DNA from: Hyphomonas sp.
GTDB taxonomy: Bacteria; Pseudomonadota; Alphaproteobacteria; Caulobacterales; Hyphomonadaceae
DNA: 64,000 bases
Reading direction: 5' to 3'
Assembly (NCBI RefSeq): GCF_018402285.1
Contig: NZ_JAGYJH010000003.1
Span: 992,001 to 1,056,000, forward strand
Shown here: piece by piece, positions 42,969 to 54,802 of the stretch
Position numbering within the stretch: position 1 is the stretch's first letter
How the letters are laid out: each line of letters opens with the position of its first letter
The notes under the pieces: generated by a model
The model's database searches: none
What the model was told of the DNA's origin: nothing
Seen by the model: the letters and a program-made list of their open reading frames with translations, nothing else
Translations under genes and position numbers: made by a program

Positions 42969-44267
42969 ATGACAGCAGCCGTCTTCACCCGACCCCGCGC
43001 GCTGGCGCTGGCCTGGCCAATCATGCTGGCGCAGGTTGCGACCGCAACAACCGGCATTGTCGACACTGCCGTGATGGGCCGTTTCGGCACGGCCGCAGAA
43101 CTGGCGGGCGTCGGCCTTGCGGCGGTTGTCTTCAACGTCCTCTATTGGGGGTTCGGCTTCCTGCGCATGGCGACGACCGGCCTGACCGCGCAGGCGGACG
43201 GGGCGGGCGAGGCGGCCGAGACCAATGCCATCCTGAAGCGGGCGCTGGCGCTGGGCGGCGGCATTGGCGTGCTCATTCTCATCACTTTCCCGCTGGTCTC
43301 GCGCCTTGCGCTCGGCCTGTTTCAGGCCGAGGCGCTGGTGGAGGCAGACGCCGCCGCATATTTTCAGGCCCGCATCTGGGGCGCGCCCGCCGCGCTGATG
43401 GGCTTTGCGATCACCGGCTGGCTGATCGGGACCGGGAGAACGCGGGCGCTGCTGGCCGTGCAGATCGGGATGAACGCGGTCAATGCCGGACTCGATTTCC
43501 TGTTCGTGGCGGTGTTCGACTGGGGACCGGCGGGCATCGGGGCGGGCACGGCGATTGCCGAATGGGCCGCGCTGGCCCTCGGCCTTGTCATCGTGCGCTC
43601 TGCCCTTGGCTCCGGCGCGGCGCTGTTTGACCGGGCAAGGCTTGCCGCCCTCCTGAGCGCCAACCGGGACATCATGATCCGCACACTGGCGTTGCTCTTC
43701 AGCTTCGCCTGGTTCGTCAATTCCGGCGCCCAGCAGGGCATCGCGGCGATGGCGGGCAATCAGGTATTGCTGCAATTCATCGCCGTGTCCGCCTTTGTAC
43801 TCGATGCCTTCGCCTTTGTGGCGGAGAAGGAGGCGGGCGCGGCCTATGGCGCGCGCGACCGGGCAAGGCTTGTGGGCGCCATGCGGGTGACAAGCGAGCT
43901 GGCGCTCATCTGCGGCGTTTTGTTTTCCCTTCTGTTCTGGCTGGGGGGCGGGGCAGTCATTCATGCCTTCATCCTCGACCCGGCCGCAAGGGACGCAGCG
44001 CTCGCCTATCTGCCCTGGTGCGCCGCTGTGCCGGTTATTGGCGTGGCAGCCTGGCAGCTTGACGGATTGTTTCTCGGCACGACGCAGGGGCCGGCCGTGC
44101 GCAATGCCGGGATGCTGGCGATGGCGGCCTATGTGGCTACCGACCTCGCCCTTGCCCCGTCCTTTGGCAATGGCGGGGTCTGGGCCGCGTTCCTCCTCAG
44201 CTATGTCTACCGGGCCGGGGCGCTCGGGCTTTACTGGCCGCGCCTCATGCGGCGCCTGGAGGCTTGA
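42969..44267 (+). CDS. MATE-family efflux transporter (DinF-like)
   Basis: A 432-residue membrane protein with about 12 spans in two related halves. Family segments include LAWPIMLAQVATATTGIVDTAVMGRFG and GFGFLRMATTGLTAQADGAGE in the first half and LLQFIAVSAFVLDAFAFVAEK in the second. The G-F-L-R-M-A-T-T-G stretch is typical of the DinF subgroup. It exports drugs or metabolites in exchange for H+ or Na+. It starts 43 bases after the preceding periplasmic gene and may be co-transcribed with it. Confidence 0.9.
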   Translation: MTAAVFTRPRALALAWPIMLAQVATATTGIVDTAVMGRFGTAAELAGVGLAAVVFNVLYWGFGFLRMATTGLTAQADGAGEAAETNAILKRALALGGGIGVLILITFPLVSRLALGLFQAEALVEADAAAYFQARIWGAPAALMGFAITGWLIGTGRTRALLAVQIGMNAVNAGLDFLFVAVFDWGPAGIGAGTAIAEWAALALGLVIVRSALGSGAALFDRARLAALLSANRDIMIRTLALLFSFAWFVNSGAQQGIAAMAGNQVLLQFIAVSAFVLDAFAFVAEKEAGAAYGARDRARLVGAMRVTSELALICGVLFSLLFWLGGGAVIHAFILDPAARDAALAYLPWCAAVPVIGVAAWQLDGLFLGTTQGPAVRNAGMLAMAAYVATDLALAPSFGNGGVWAAFLLSYVYRAGALGLYWPRLMRRLEA

Positions 44268-44313
44268 CGCGCACGGCCCGTGGGCAGATGCTCCGCGCCT
44301 TGAGGGACATGCC

Positions 44314-45264
44314 ATGGGCAAATGCCAAAGCCTTCTCGTGGTTGCCGTGATGTTTTCCGGCCTGCCTGCCGCAGCGCAGATCGTTGGCGGGCAAACAGCG
44401 AACCCGGACGATTGGCCCGGAATGGTCTCCCTGCAGGCTGTCGCGGGCCGCAATGACTACCATCTTTGCGGCGCCACGATGATTTCGCCTGAATGGGCCC
44501 TGACAGCCGGGCATTGCCTGGAAGGCGTGCGCATCGAGGGCGCCCGCGCGGTGCAGTATTTTGTCGATGAGCCAAGCCTCGAGATGACGCGCTTTGGCCC
44601 GTTGCGGCTCGTGATCGGAAACGGTGACCTGCGCGATCCGGTGGCCGGAAGCGTCTTTGCCGTCGGCGAGATAAAGGTGCATCCCGGCTATGAAGCGGGT
44701 TTTCCGGAAGCGGGAAATGATGTCGCCCTGATCCGTATCCTGGGGCGCTGGCGAGGGCCGGTCATCGCTCTGGAGGGGTTGGCAGAGGATGACGGCGCAA
44801 GCGAGACAGAGGCAACCCTGGCAGTTGCAGGCTATGGCCGGCTGGGGGAAGGGGCGCAGGACGCTGTGGCGATCAACCGGTCCGGCCGCCGCGTCAGCGC
44901 GCCAAGCCTTGTGCTGCAGGAGGGCTGGGTGCCGCAAGTCGAGATGGACACCTGCCGCGCGCGGCTGGACGAGCGGATCGCCGAATGGGGACTTTCCGAA
45001 GTCTATGCGGAGGCGGCACTTGATGCTGCCACCCAGTTCTGTGCCGGAGAGGGCGGCATTGACGCCTGCCAGGGCGACAGCGGCGGGCCGATTGTGCGCC
45101 GGACCCCGGGCGAGGCACCTGTGCAGACCGGTATTGTCAGCTGGGGCGTTGGCTGCGCCCGGCCAGACAGCCCCGGCGTCTATATGCGTGTCAGTGCGTA
45201 TGCGGACTGGATTTCCCAGACGACGGGATTGACGACGGCGTTGGTGCCCGGTCGCGAAGAGTGA
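44314..45264 (+). CDS. Secreted trypsin-like serine protease (S1)
   Basis: A 316-residue precursor with a signal peptide and a complete chymotrypsin-fold triad: His67 (LTAGHC), Asp136 (GNDVALI) and Ser256 (GDSGGP). Asp250, six residues before the nucleophile, occupies the trypsin Asp189 place, so cleavage after Arg/Lys is predicted. IVGG at 23-26 directly follows the signal peptide (AAAQ-IVGG), leaving almost no propeptide, so activation may need only signal-peptide removal and loss of one Gln. Several Cys residues suggest disulfides. S1 proteases of this animal-like type are uncommon in bacteria. Confidence 0.9.
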   Translation: MGKCQSLLVVAVMFSGLPAAAQIVGGQTANPDDWPGMVSLQAVAGRNDYHLCGATMISPEWALTAGHCLEGVRIEGARAVQYFVDEPSLEMTRFGPLRLVIGNGDLRDPVAGSVFAVGEIKVHPGYEAGFPEAGNDVALIRILGRWRGPVIALEGLAEDDGASETEATLAVAGYGRLGEGAQDAVAINRSGRRVSAPSLVLQEGWVPQVEMDTCRARLDERIAEWGLSEVYAEAALDAATQFCAGEGGIDACQGDSGGPIVRRTPGEAPVQTGIVSWGVGCARPDSPGVYMRVSAYADWISQTTGLTTALVPGREE

Positions 45265-45362
45265 ACCTGCCGATTGCCGCGGGGTGACTCCGCAATAGTC
45301 CCTATTCCGGCAATAGCAAGCGCGGCGCAGGGTTCCCCGAGCGAGATAAGGGAACCGGCGAG

Positions 45363-46652
45363 ATGCAATTCGAGTACAGCCAGAAAACGCAGGACTACAT
45401 GGCCCGCGTGACCCAGTTCATGGACGCGCATGTCCATCCGGCAGTGGCCCAATACAAGGCTCATCACGCCAAGGATCGGTGGGGCGTCAATCCCGTGCTG
45501 GAGCGCCTTAAGGAAAGGGCCAGGGCCGAAGGCCTGTGGAACCTGTTCCTTCCGCCGAGCAGCGATCACGATGACGGCCCCTATCGCGGCGCGGGACTTA
45601 CCAATGCCGAATATGCCCCACTTTCCGAAATCATGGGGCGGGTGGGGTTTGCCTCTGAAGTCTTCAATTGCTCGGCGCCCGATACCGGCAATATGGAAGT
45701 GCTCCACCGGTATGGTTCGCCGCTGCAGAAGGAGCGCTGGCTCGGGCCACTGCTGCGCGGGGAAATCCGCTCTGCCTTCCTGATGACCGAGCCGCTGGTG
45801 GCCTCTTCCGACGCTACCAATATAGAGACAACAATTGTCCGCGAGGGCGATGAATATGTGATCAATGGCCGCAAATGGTGGTCCTCCGGCGTAGGGGATC
45901 CACGCTGCAAGGTTGCCATCGTGATGGGCAAGACAGATGCGGGCGCCGAGCGCCACCGTCAGCAGAGCCAGATCCTCGTGCCGATGGACGCGCCGGGGAT
46001 GAAGATACTCCGTATGCTGCCCGTGTTCGGATATGATGACAGCCCGCATGGCCATGCCGAAGTTCTGCTGGAGCATGTGCGGGTTCCGGTTTCCAACCTG
46101 ATCCTCGGTGAAGGGCGCGGCTTTGAGATCGCGCAGGGCCGCCTTGGGCCCGGCCGCATCCACCATTGCATGCGAACCATCGGCGCGGCCGAAGTTGCCC
46201 TGGAGAAGCTCTCCCGCCGCGTGCTGACGCGCGAGGCGTTCGGCAAGGCGCTTTACCAGCAATCCATCTGGGAGCAGAGGATCGGGGAAGCCCGCCTCGA
46301 CATAGAGATGACGCGCCTGCTGACGCTGAAAGCGGCTTATATGATGGACACAGTCGGAAACAAGGGCGCGGCCAATGAAATCGCCATGATCAAGGTGGCC
46401 GCTCCGCGCGCGGCGCTGAAGGTCATCGACGAGGCAATCCAGGCCCATGGCGGCGCAGGGGTCACAGACGATTTCGGCCTGGCAGAGCTCTATGCGGGCA
46501 TCCGCACATTGCGTCTGGCGGACGGGCCGGACGAGGTTCACCTGCGCGCCATCGCCCGCAATGAGCTCAGGAAATACAAGGAGGCGCCGGACTATCCGGC
46601 CCATCGCCCGGAGACCGGTATCGCCTGGCCGCCGGTTCGGGAAATTGCATGA
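45363..46652 (+). CDS. Acyl-CoA dehydrogenase, ACAD10/11-like
   Basis: A 429-residue relative of the enzyme encoded at 40841. It shares [59 protein letters not shown] and [18 protein letters not shown]. The Asp in ADGPDEVH is the candidate catalytic base. It oxidises an acyl-CoA and passes electrons to ETF. ATG 45363 follows GGGAACCGGCGAG. Its stop codon abuts the stop codon of the convergent ttcA gene with no spacer. Confidence 0.92.
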   Translation: MQFEYSQKTQDYMARVTQFMDAHVHPAVAQYKAHHAKDRWGVNPVLERLKERARAEGLWNLFLPPSSDHDDGPYRGAGLTNAEYAPLSEIMGRVGFASEVFNCSAPDTGNMEVLHRYGSPLQKERWLGPLLRGEIRSAFLMTEPLVASSDATNIETTIVREGDEYVINGRKWWSSGVGDPRCKVAIVMGKTDAGAERHRQQSQILVPMDAPGMKILRMLPVFGYDDSPHGHAEVLLEHVRVPVSNLILGEGRGFEIAQGRLGPGRIHHCMRTIGAAEVALEKLSRRVLTREAFGKALYQQSIWEQRIGEARLDIEMTRLLTLKAAYMMDTVGNKGAANEIAMIKVAAPRAALKVIDEAIQAHGGAGVTDDFGLAELYAGIRTLRLADGPDEVHLRAIARNELRKYKEAPDYPAHRPETGIAWPPVREIA

Positions 46653-47540
46653 TCAGAAGGGGACGTTCGGGTCGTCTTCGCCTTTGCCGCCGAGCATCAG
46701 CCCGGCAAAGTCGAACATCCGGGGATCATGCAGATGGCTCGGGCGCACATTTGTAAGCGCCCGGGCCATTACCTGCCGTGTGCCCGGCTTTTTCTGTTCC
46801 CATTCGCTGAGCAGGCGGTTCATCGCCACCCGTTGAAGCCCGTCCTGGCTGCCGCAGAGATTGCAGGGGATAATGGGAAACTCCATCGCTTCGGCAAACC
46901 TGGCGAGATCGTCCTCTGCGGCTGTGATCAGGGGGCGGAACACCTGCACGTCGCCCTCGTCATTCAGGAGCTTGGCTGGCATCGCCGCAAGGCGCCCGCC
47001 ATGGATGAGGTTCATCATGAAGGTGGCGAGCGCGTCGTCCCGGTGATGGCCGAGCACAATGGCCTCGCAGCCTTCCTGCCGCGCCACGCGGTAAAGAATG
47101 CCCCGGCGCAAGCGCGAACACATCGAGCAATAGGTACGCCCTTCGGGCACCTTCTCCGTCACGATGGAATAGGTGTCCTCGGTGATGATCTTGTGGGTGA
47201 CGCCGTTCTTCGTCAGCCAGTCTGGCAGGATATGCCTGGGAAAGCCCGGCTGGCCCTGGTCGAGATTGCACGCGATGAGATCGACCGGCAGCGCGCCCTG
47301 CCATTGCAGGTCGAGCAGTACGGCGAGCAGGCCGTAGGAATCCTTGCCGCCAGACAGACAGACCAGCCATTTCGGGCGCGGCTTCTCGCCTGTCTCGATG
47401 GCGCGCCGATCCACCAGGCCATACGTGTCGATCACTTCCAGCGCCCCGCGCACGAGCCGCTTGCGCAGTTTCTTGAAGCTCACGCTCGAAGGCGTGTTTG
47501 CAAACAGCGCAGGGATGGGGGAGAGGGTCGTGTCAGCCAT
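46653..47540 (-). CDS. ttcA: tRNA 2-thiocytidine(32) synthetase TtcA
   Basis: A 295-residue PP-loop ATPase with the ATP motif [11 protein letters not shown], the [10 protein letters not shown] pair of Cys that binds the Fe-S cluster, and a third Cys region CNLCGSQ. It inserts sulfur at C32 of certain tRNAs. The length fits the family. It is five bases downstream of trmFO on the same strand, so two tRNA-modification genes form one operon, and it is convergent with the acyl-CoA dehydrogenase gene. Confidence 0.94.
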   Translation of the reverse strand: MADTTLSPIPALFANTPSSVSFKKLRKRLVRGALEVIDTYGLVDRRAIETGEKPRPKWLVCLSGGKDSYGLLAVLLDLQWQGALPVDLIACNLDQGQPGFPRHILPDWLTKNGVTHKIITEDTYSIVTEKVPEGRTYCSMCSRLRRGILYRVARQEGCEAIVLGHHRDDALATFMMNLIHGGRLAAMPAKLLNDEGDVQVFRPLITAAEDDLARFAEAMEFPIIPCNLCGSQDGLQRVAMNRLLSEWEQKKPGTRQVMARALTNVRPSHLHDPRMFDFAGLMLGGKGEDDPNVPF

Positions 47541-47545
47541 CGGTC

Positions 47546-48949
47546 CTACTCTGCCGCCACCATCGTTTCGCCTGCGAGCCAGTCGTCAAAATCATTCAGG
47601 GCTCGGATGGCCTGCGCCATTTTCTTGGCCCGGCCCTTGTCCTTGCCACGCAGGCGTTTACCGTCCGGACCCTTTCGCTCATATTCCTCGATATCGGGGA
47701 ACAGGCCAAAGTTCACGTTCATCGGCTGGAAGGTCTGCTTTTCGCCGAGGTGGCCGCCGGTGATGTGGTTGACGAGCGCCCCGATGGCCGTGGTCGGCGG
47801 CGGCGGTTCCAGTTTCTGTCCGAGACGTTCAGCGGCGGCAAGTCGGCCGGCGAGCAGCCCCATCGCCGCGCTTTCGACATAGCCTTCCACGCCCGTTACC
47901 TGGCCGGCAAAGCGCAGGCGCGGCATCGTCTTCATGCGCAGCTGCCGGTCCAGCAGTTTGGGCGAGTTGAGGAACGTGTTGCGGTGGATGCCGCCGAGGC
48001 GCGCAAACTCGGCCTTTTCCAGGCCCGGGATCATCCGGAAAATGTCCGTCTGCGCTGCATATTTCAGCTTCGTCTGGAAGCCGACCATGTTCCAGAGCGT
48101 GCCGAGCGCGTTGTCCTGGCGCAGCTGGACAATGGCATGCGCCTTGACGGTCGGGTTGTGCGGGTTGGTGAGGCCCACCGGCTTCATCGGCCCAAAGCGC
48201 AGCGTCTCGCGCCCGCGCTCGGCCATCACTTCGATGGGCAGGCAGCCTTCAAAATAAGGCGTGTCCTTTTCCCAGTCGCGGAACTCGGTCTTCGGCGCAG
48301 CGAGCAGGGCATCGAGGAAGGCGTTATACTGCTCTTCCGTCATCGGACAGTTTATATATGCGGCTGTATCGCCGCCCGGGCCCGCCTTGTCATACCGGCT
48401 CTGGCGCCAGGCTTTGTCCATATCGATGGAGTCGAAATAGACGATCGGCGCGATGGCATCAAAGAAGGCAAGGTCGGTCTCGCCGGTATGGGCGCGGATC
48501 GCTTCAGCAAGCGCAATGGAGGTCAGCGGCCCGGTGGCGACGATCACGCTGTCCCAGTCTTCGGGCGGAAGGCCCGCGATTTCCTCGCGCACGATCGTCA
48601 CCAGCGGGTGGGCCTCCAGCTTGGCGGTCACCGCCTCTGAGAAGCCTTCGCGGTCTACCGCCAGCGCGCTGCCGGCGGGCACCTGATGGTCCTTCGCGGT
48701 GGTGATGATGATCCCGTTCGCGCGGCGCATTTCCTCATGGATCACGCCGACGGCGTTGCCGGTATGGTCGTCCGAGCGGAAGGAGTTGGAGCAGACGAGT
48801 TCGGCGAGCTTGTCGGTCTGGTGGGCGTCTGTTCCGCGTGTCCCGCGCATTTCGTGCAGGATAACGGGGACACCGGCAGAGGCGATCTGCCAGGCCGCTT
48901 CGGAGCCGGCCATGCCGCCGCCGATTACATGGATGGGTTTCAGGGTCAT
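47546..48949 (-). CDS. trmFO: Methylenetetrahydrofolate-tRNA-(uracil-5-)-methyltransferase TrmFO
   Basis: A 467-residue flavoprotein with the FAD motif [18 protein letters not shown] at the N-terminus, [41 protein letters not shown], the [14 protein letters not shown] region with its Cys, and [13 protein letters not shown]. It makes m5U54 in tRNA using methylene-tetrahydrofolate. ATG 48949 gives the canonical start; the long upstream extension of the frame is not coding in character. ttcA follows after five bases. Confidence 0.95.
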   Translation of the reverse strand: MTLKPIHVIGGGMAGSEAAWQIASAGVPVILHEMRGTRGTDAHQTDKLAELVCSNSFRSDDHTGNAVGVIHEEMRRANGIIITTAKDHQVPAGSALAVDREGFSEAVTAKLEAHPLVTIVREEIAGLPPEDWDSVIVATGPLTSIALAEAIRAHTGETDLAFFDAIAPIVYFDSIDMDKAWRQSRYDKAGPGGDTAAYINCPMTEEQYNAFLDALLAAPKTEFRDWEKDTPYFEGCLPIEVMAERGRETLRFGPMKPVGLTNPHNPTVKAHAIVQLRQDNALGTLWNMVGFQTKLKYAAQTDIFRMIPGLEKAEFARLGGIHRNTFLNSPKLLDRQLRMKTMPRLRFAGQVTGVEGYVESAAMGLLAGRLAAAERLGQKLEPPPPTTAIGALVNHITGGHLGEKQTFQPMNVNFGLFPDIEEYERKGPDGKRLRGKDKGRAKKMAQAIRALNDFDDWLAGETMVAAE

Positions 48950-49048
48950 CAGGCGGACATGAGGCCGCCGCCGCGGCGCGTCAAGATAGCGTTTGCCGGG
49001 CCGGGGGAGAGGCACTAGGTGTGCCCTCAGATGAGAAGAGCCGACGAG

Positions 49049-49855
49049 ATGACACCGCGCCTTGCTGTTTTCCCGCTGATCACCGCTGCCTGGACGGGGG
49101 CGCTGGCCGCTCTGAAGCCGGCTGCGCTCTGGCTGATCCTGTTTGCCTTTGCGGCGGGTCTTTATGGGGCGGCGCTGCGGTCGGACACCGGTTTCTGGGT
49201 GCCGCTCGGGGCGGCCATCCTGGCGTTTCTGGCCGGTGTCGGCCTCTCCCGGCGCAGCTATGGCGCCCTGATCCCGGGCGCCAGGGCGCCCTTCCTGCCC
49301 CTCGCCCATGCCAATCTGGCAGTCTATGGCGCCTTCCTGTTCATCGGCTTTTTCGTCGTGTTTTTCCTGATGCTGCTGCCGGGCATCCTGATGCAGGAGG
49401 CCGGGCAGTATCAGCTCGACAAGGACACCGATCCCGCCATCGCACAGGAAGCCTTCCTCGCCATGCTGGCAACGCCCTTTGGCGCGGTGTTCATTGTCTG
49501 CTGCCTTGCCGGGGCAAGCCTCCTGGGCTGGATCGCCCTGCGCCTCACGCTCTATGGCGCGGCGACGGCGGCCACCGGCCAGGCGCATGTTTTCCGCACA
49601 TGGGGCCTCACCAAAGGCCAGCTGTCGCCGCTCGGCGCGGCGAGCCTTGCCACGCATATCTTGCCCTTTGCTCTGGGCGTTGCCGTCAACGGCGCCCTTC
49701 ACCGCGCCTTGCCCGATACCGCTTCAGGCCATTTCATCAGCGGTGCGGCTGGCGTGATTGTGTTTGCCCCCTTCCTGCTGGCAGGCCATGGCCTCGCGGC
49801 GGCAGCCTGGGAAAAGCTGAAGCCCGCCGAAACCTCAGCCCCGCCCCCCGCCTGA
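49049..49855 (+). CDS. Multi-span membrane protein of unknown function
   Basis: A 268-residue protein with about six hydrophobic segments: a pair near the N-terminus ([34 protein letters not shown]), then [36 protein letters not shown] and later spans. A soluble stretch with [10 protein letters not shown] lies between spans three and four. No family is recognised. ATG 49049 was chosen; GTG 49019 and ATG 49031 are in-frame alternatives. A second membrane protein of similar layout starts 63 bases after its stop, and the two may be functionally linked. Confidence 0.65.
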   Translation: MTPRLAVFPLITAAWTGALAALKPAALWLILFAFAAGLYGAALRSDTGFWVPLGAAILAFLAGVGLSRRSYGALIPGARAPFLPLAHANLAVYGAFLFIGFFVVFFLMLLPGILMQEAGQYQLDKDTDPAIAQEAFLAMLATPFGAVFIVCCLAGASLLGWIALRLTLYGAATAATGQAHVFRTWGLTKGQLSPLGAASLATHILPFALGVAVNGALHRALPDTASGHFISGAAGVIVFAPFLLAGHGLAAAAWEKLKPAETSAPPPA

Positions 49856-49918
49856 GGCGATTGATGCCGCCCGCGATTCAGGCGTACTCTCCCGGGCAGG
49901 CTGACCGGGAGACATGCC

Positions 49919-50896
49919 ATGCCCAACGGGTTTTCATTTGATCGCGCGCTGACCTACCCCTTCAAGGCGCCGCATTTTGGCAGTTTCCCGTGGATCTTCG
50001 GGCTCTCCTATGCCGGCATTTATGTCGCACTGTTCACGGCGGTCGGCCTGCTTGGCTGGCGAACGGCGGCCGACTGGTTCCTCACCCTGCAGGCGCTCGA
50101 GAACGACCCCAATCCGGCGCCGGACGAGGTGTTTGGCGTGATCTTTGGCGGGCTCGGCACCCTGATCCCGCTGCTGCTGGTCGTGTCGGTCCTCGGCTGG
50201 GTTGTCTGGGCGATGTTCGAGGTGGCCTCCCAGAAGCGCTACCTGTTCGGCGAGAAGTTTTCGCTCGGTTTTGGCGGGGATGAGCTGCGCATGATGATCG
50301 TCGGCCTGCTCTGGGGCCTGATGAGCCTTGCCATCTTTGCCCTCCCGCTTCTCCTGATGGTCAGCGCCTTTGGCGTGCTCATCGCGTCAGACCTCAATGG
50401 TCCGATGGATGACGAAACCGCCCGGCAGTTCCTCGGGCCGTTCTTCGGCGGGTTCGGGCTGATGTTCCTGCTGTTTTTCGTTTATGTCTTCGTCGCCACG
50501 CGCCTGTCGCCCTGTTTCGGGCTGACGGTGAAGGCGCGGGAAATCCGCTTCTTTGATGCCTGGACCGTTTCGCGGGGCCGCTTCTGGCCGATCCTCGGGG
50601 CCTATGTCATCATCCTGATCGTCGTCAGCGTGGCGTCGCAGATGGTGTCGATGCTGGCACAGCTTGTGATGATGCCGCTGATGATGAACCTGCCCAGCGG
50701 CGAGGTGACCGGCGATGAGGTCGCCGCGATCTTCCTCTCGCCCGCCTTCCTCATCCCGATGGCGCTGATCTATTTCGTCCTGCTGTTCGTGCAGGGGCTC
50801 ACCCAGCATTTCGTCGGCGCGCCGGCATCGCTCGCCGCCCGTCACGATCCGCGCAACGACCTTGGCGAAACAGAGCGCGTCGACATCTTCTCCTGA
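49919..50896 (+). CDS. Multi-span membrane protein of unknown function
   Basis: A 325-residue protein with about six hydrophobic segments. It starts MPNGFSFDRALTYPFKAP and includes TLIPLLLVVSVLGWVVWAMF, IVGLLWGLMSLAIFALPLLL, FVYVFVATRLSPCFGLTV and FWPILGAYVIILIVV. The layout (short amphipathic start, then paired spans with acidic loops) resembles the upstream gene, but clear sequence identity is not visible. No family is recognised. It is convergent with uvrA, which ends 23 bases away. Confidence 0.7.
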   Translation: MPNGFSFDRALTYPFKAPHFGSFPWIFGLSYAGIYVALFTAVGLLGWRTAADWFLTLQALENDPNPAPDEVFGVIFGGLGTLIPLLLVVSVLGWVVWAMFEVASQKRYLFGEKFSLGFGGDELRMMIVGLLWGLMSLAIFALPLLLMVSAFGVLIASDLNGPMDDETARQFLGPFFGGFGLMFLLFFVYVFVATRLSPCFGLTVKAREIRFFDAWTVSRGRFWPILGAYVIILIVVSVASQMVSMLAQLVMMPLMMNLPSGEVTGDEVAAIFLSPAFLIPMALIYFVLLFVQGLTQHFVGAPASLAARHDPRNDLGETERVDIFS

Positions 50897-50918
50897 GCGC
50901 AGCAGGCCCGCGCGGGGC

Positions 50919-53900
<2,982 letters not shown>

Positions 53901-53944
53901 GGGAAGGCGGACTTTCTCGGGAGGACGGTTTGGGGTGGCGCCTG

Positions 53945-54088
53945 TTAGGGCTGTTTGGGTGGTTTGCGGCCTAAGAACACGGAGTCAACGGCGGTCTTGT
54001 TGGACAACGCTCGCCGCAGAATAACGATCCAGACGGCAGACAGGAATATGATGGCAGCAAAAAGGATCACGGTGAGCATATCGGGCAT
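53945..54088 (-). CDS. Candidate small single-span membrane protein between the LexA box and uvrA
   Basis: A 47-codon ORF ([20 protein letters not shown]...) with one strongly hydrophobic segment at about 5-24, then a positively charged stretch LRRALSNK and a basic Pro-rich tail GRKPPKQP. By the positive-inside rule the C-terminus would be cytoplasmic. It lies 71 bases downstream of the LexA box and 44 bases before uvrA on the same strand, so it would share an SOS-induced transcript. No strong Shine-Dalgarno is seen (a weak GATGAGA). It may be a real gene of the small LexA-controlled membrane protein kind, or a chance ORF; no homologue is recognised. Confidence 0.45.
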   Translation of the reverse strand: MPDMLTVILFAAIIFLSAVWIVILRRALSNKTAVDSVFLGRKPPKQP

Positions 54089-54159
54089 AAGCTTGTCTCA
54101 TCAAAAAATGCGCGGGAAAGTCGTCCTTAATCTGTGGCGCGAGTCTGCATTGACGACAA

Positions 54160-54174
54160 GAACAAAGTATGAAC
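54160..54174 (-). promoter_or_regulatory. LexA (SOS) box shared by uvrA and ssb
   Basis: On the minus strand the sequence is GTTC-ATACTTT-GTTC, an exact GTTC-N7-GTTC, the alphaproteobacterial LexA operator. It lies between divergent uvrA (start 53900) and ssb (start 54304), both well-known SOS genes. Confidence 0.85.
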
Positions 54175-54303
54175 ATTTGGGTGCGACTGCTTTTAGGGCA
54201 GGCGGGACGGTGGAATTTCCTCCCGATGAGGCGACAGGGGGCCCGGGAAGAGTAGAACAACTCGAATCGGACTCGAAACAGTATTTCAGCGCGGAGGCCC
54301 CAC

Positions 54304-54792
54304 ATGGCGGGATCGGTAAACAAGGTCATTCTCGTGGGCAATCTCGGGGCAGACCCTGAGGTGAAGCAGTTCCAGAATGGCGGGCAGGTTTGCAACCTGC
54401 GGATCGCAACTTCTGAAACCTGGCGCGACAAGGCTTCGGGCGAGCGCAAGGAAAAGACCGAATGGCACGCGGTTGCGATCTTCTCCGAAGGCCTCGTCAA
54501 GGTCGCCCAGAACTATCTCAAGAAAGGCTCGAAGGTTTATCTTGAGGGCAAGCTGCAGACCCGCAAATGGCAGGACAAGGACGGCAACGACCGCTACACG
54601 ACCGAGATCGTCCTGCAGGGCTTTGATGCCACGCTGGTGATGCTCGATGGTCGCGGCGAAGGCGGCGGCGCCGGTGCGGGCGGCGGTGGCCGTGAGACCG
54701 GCTATTCCGGCGGCAGTGGCGGTGGGCGCCAGCAGATGAGTGGCCCGAAAGAGAGCTTCAGCCAGGATCTCGACGACGAGATCCCGTTCTAG
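54304..54792 (+). CDS. ssb: Single-stranded DNA-binding protein
   Basis: A 162-residue SSB: an OB-fold (about 1-112) starting [19 protein letters not shown] with [16 protein letters not shown], a Gly-rich linker ([12 protein letters not shown]), and the acidic tip DDEIPF that recruits partner proteins. It coats single-stranded DNA in replication and repair. The tip ends IPF as in canonical SSBs. It is divergent from uvrA across a LexA box and is followed 10 bases later by the beta-lactamase-like gene. Confidence 0.97.
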   Translation: MAGSVNKVILVGNLGADPEVKQFQNGGQVCNLRIATSETWRDKASGERKEKTEWHAVAIFSEGLVKVAQNYLKKGSKVYLEGKLQTRKWQDKDGNDRYTTEIVLQGFDATLVMLDGRGEGGGAGAGGGGRETGYSGGSGGGRQQMSGPKESFSQDLDDEIPF

Positions 54793-54802
54793 GGCCGGTG
54801 GC

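Noticed and set aside
53985..54500. 171-codon minus-strand ORF overlapping the ssb start
   Set aside because: It lies opposite the conserved OB-fold of ssb and is a shadow; only the separate 47-codon frame ending at 53945 has membrane-protein character.
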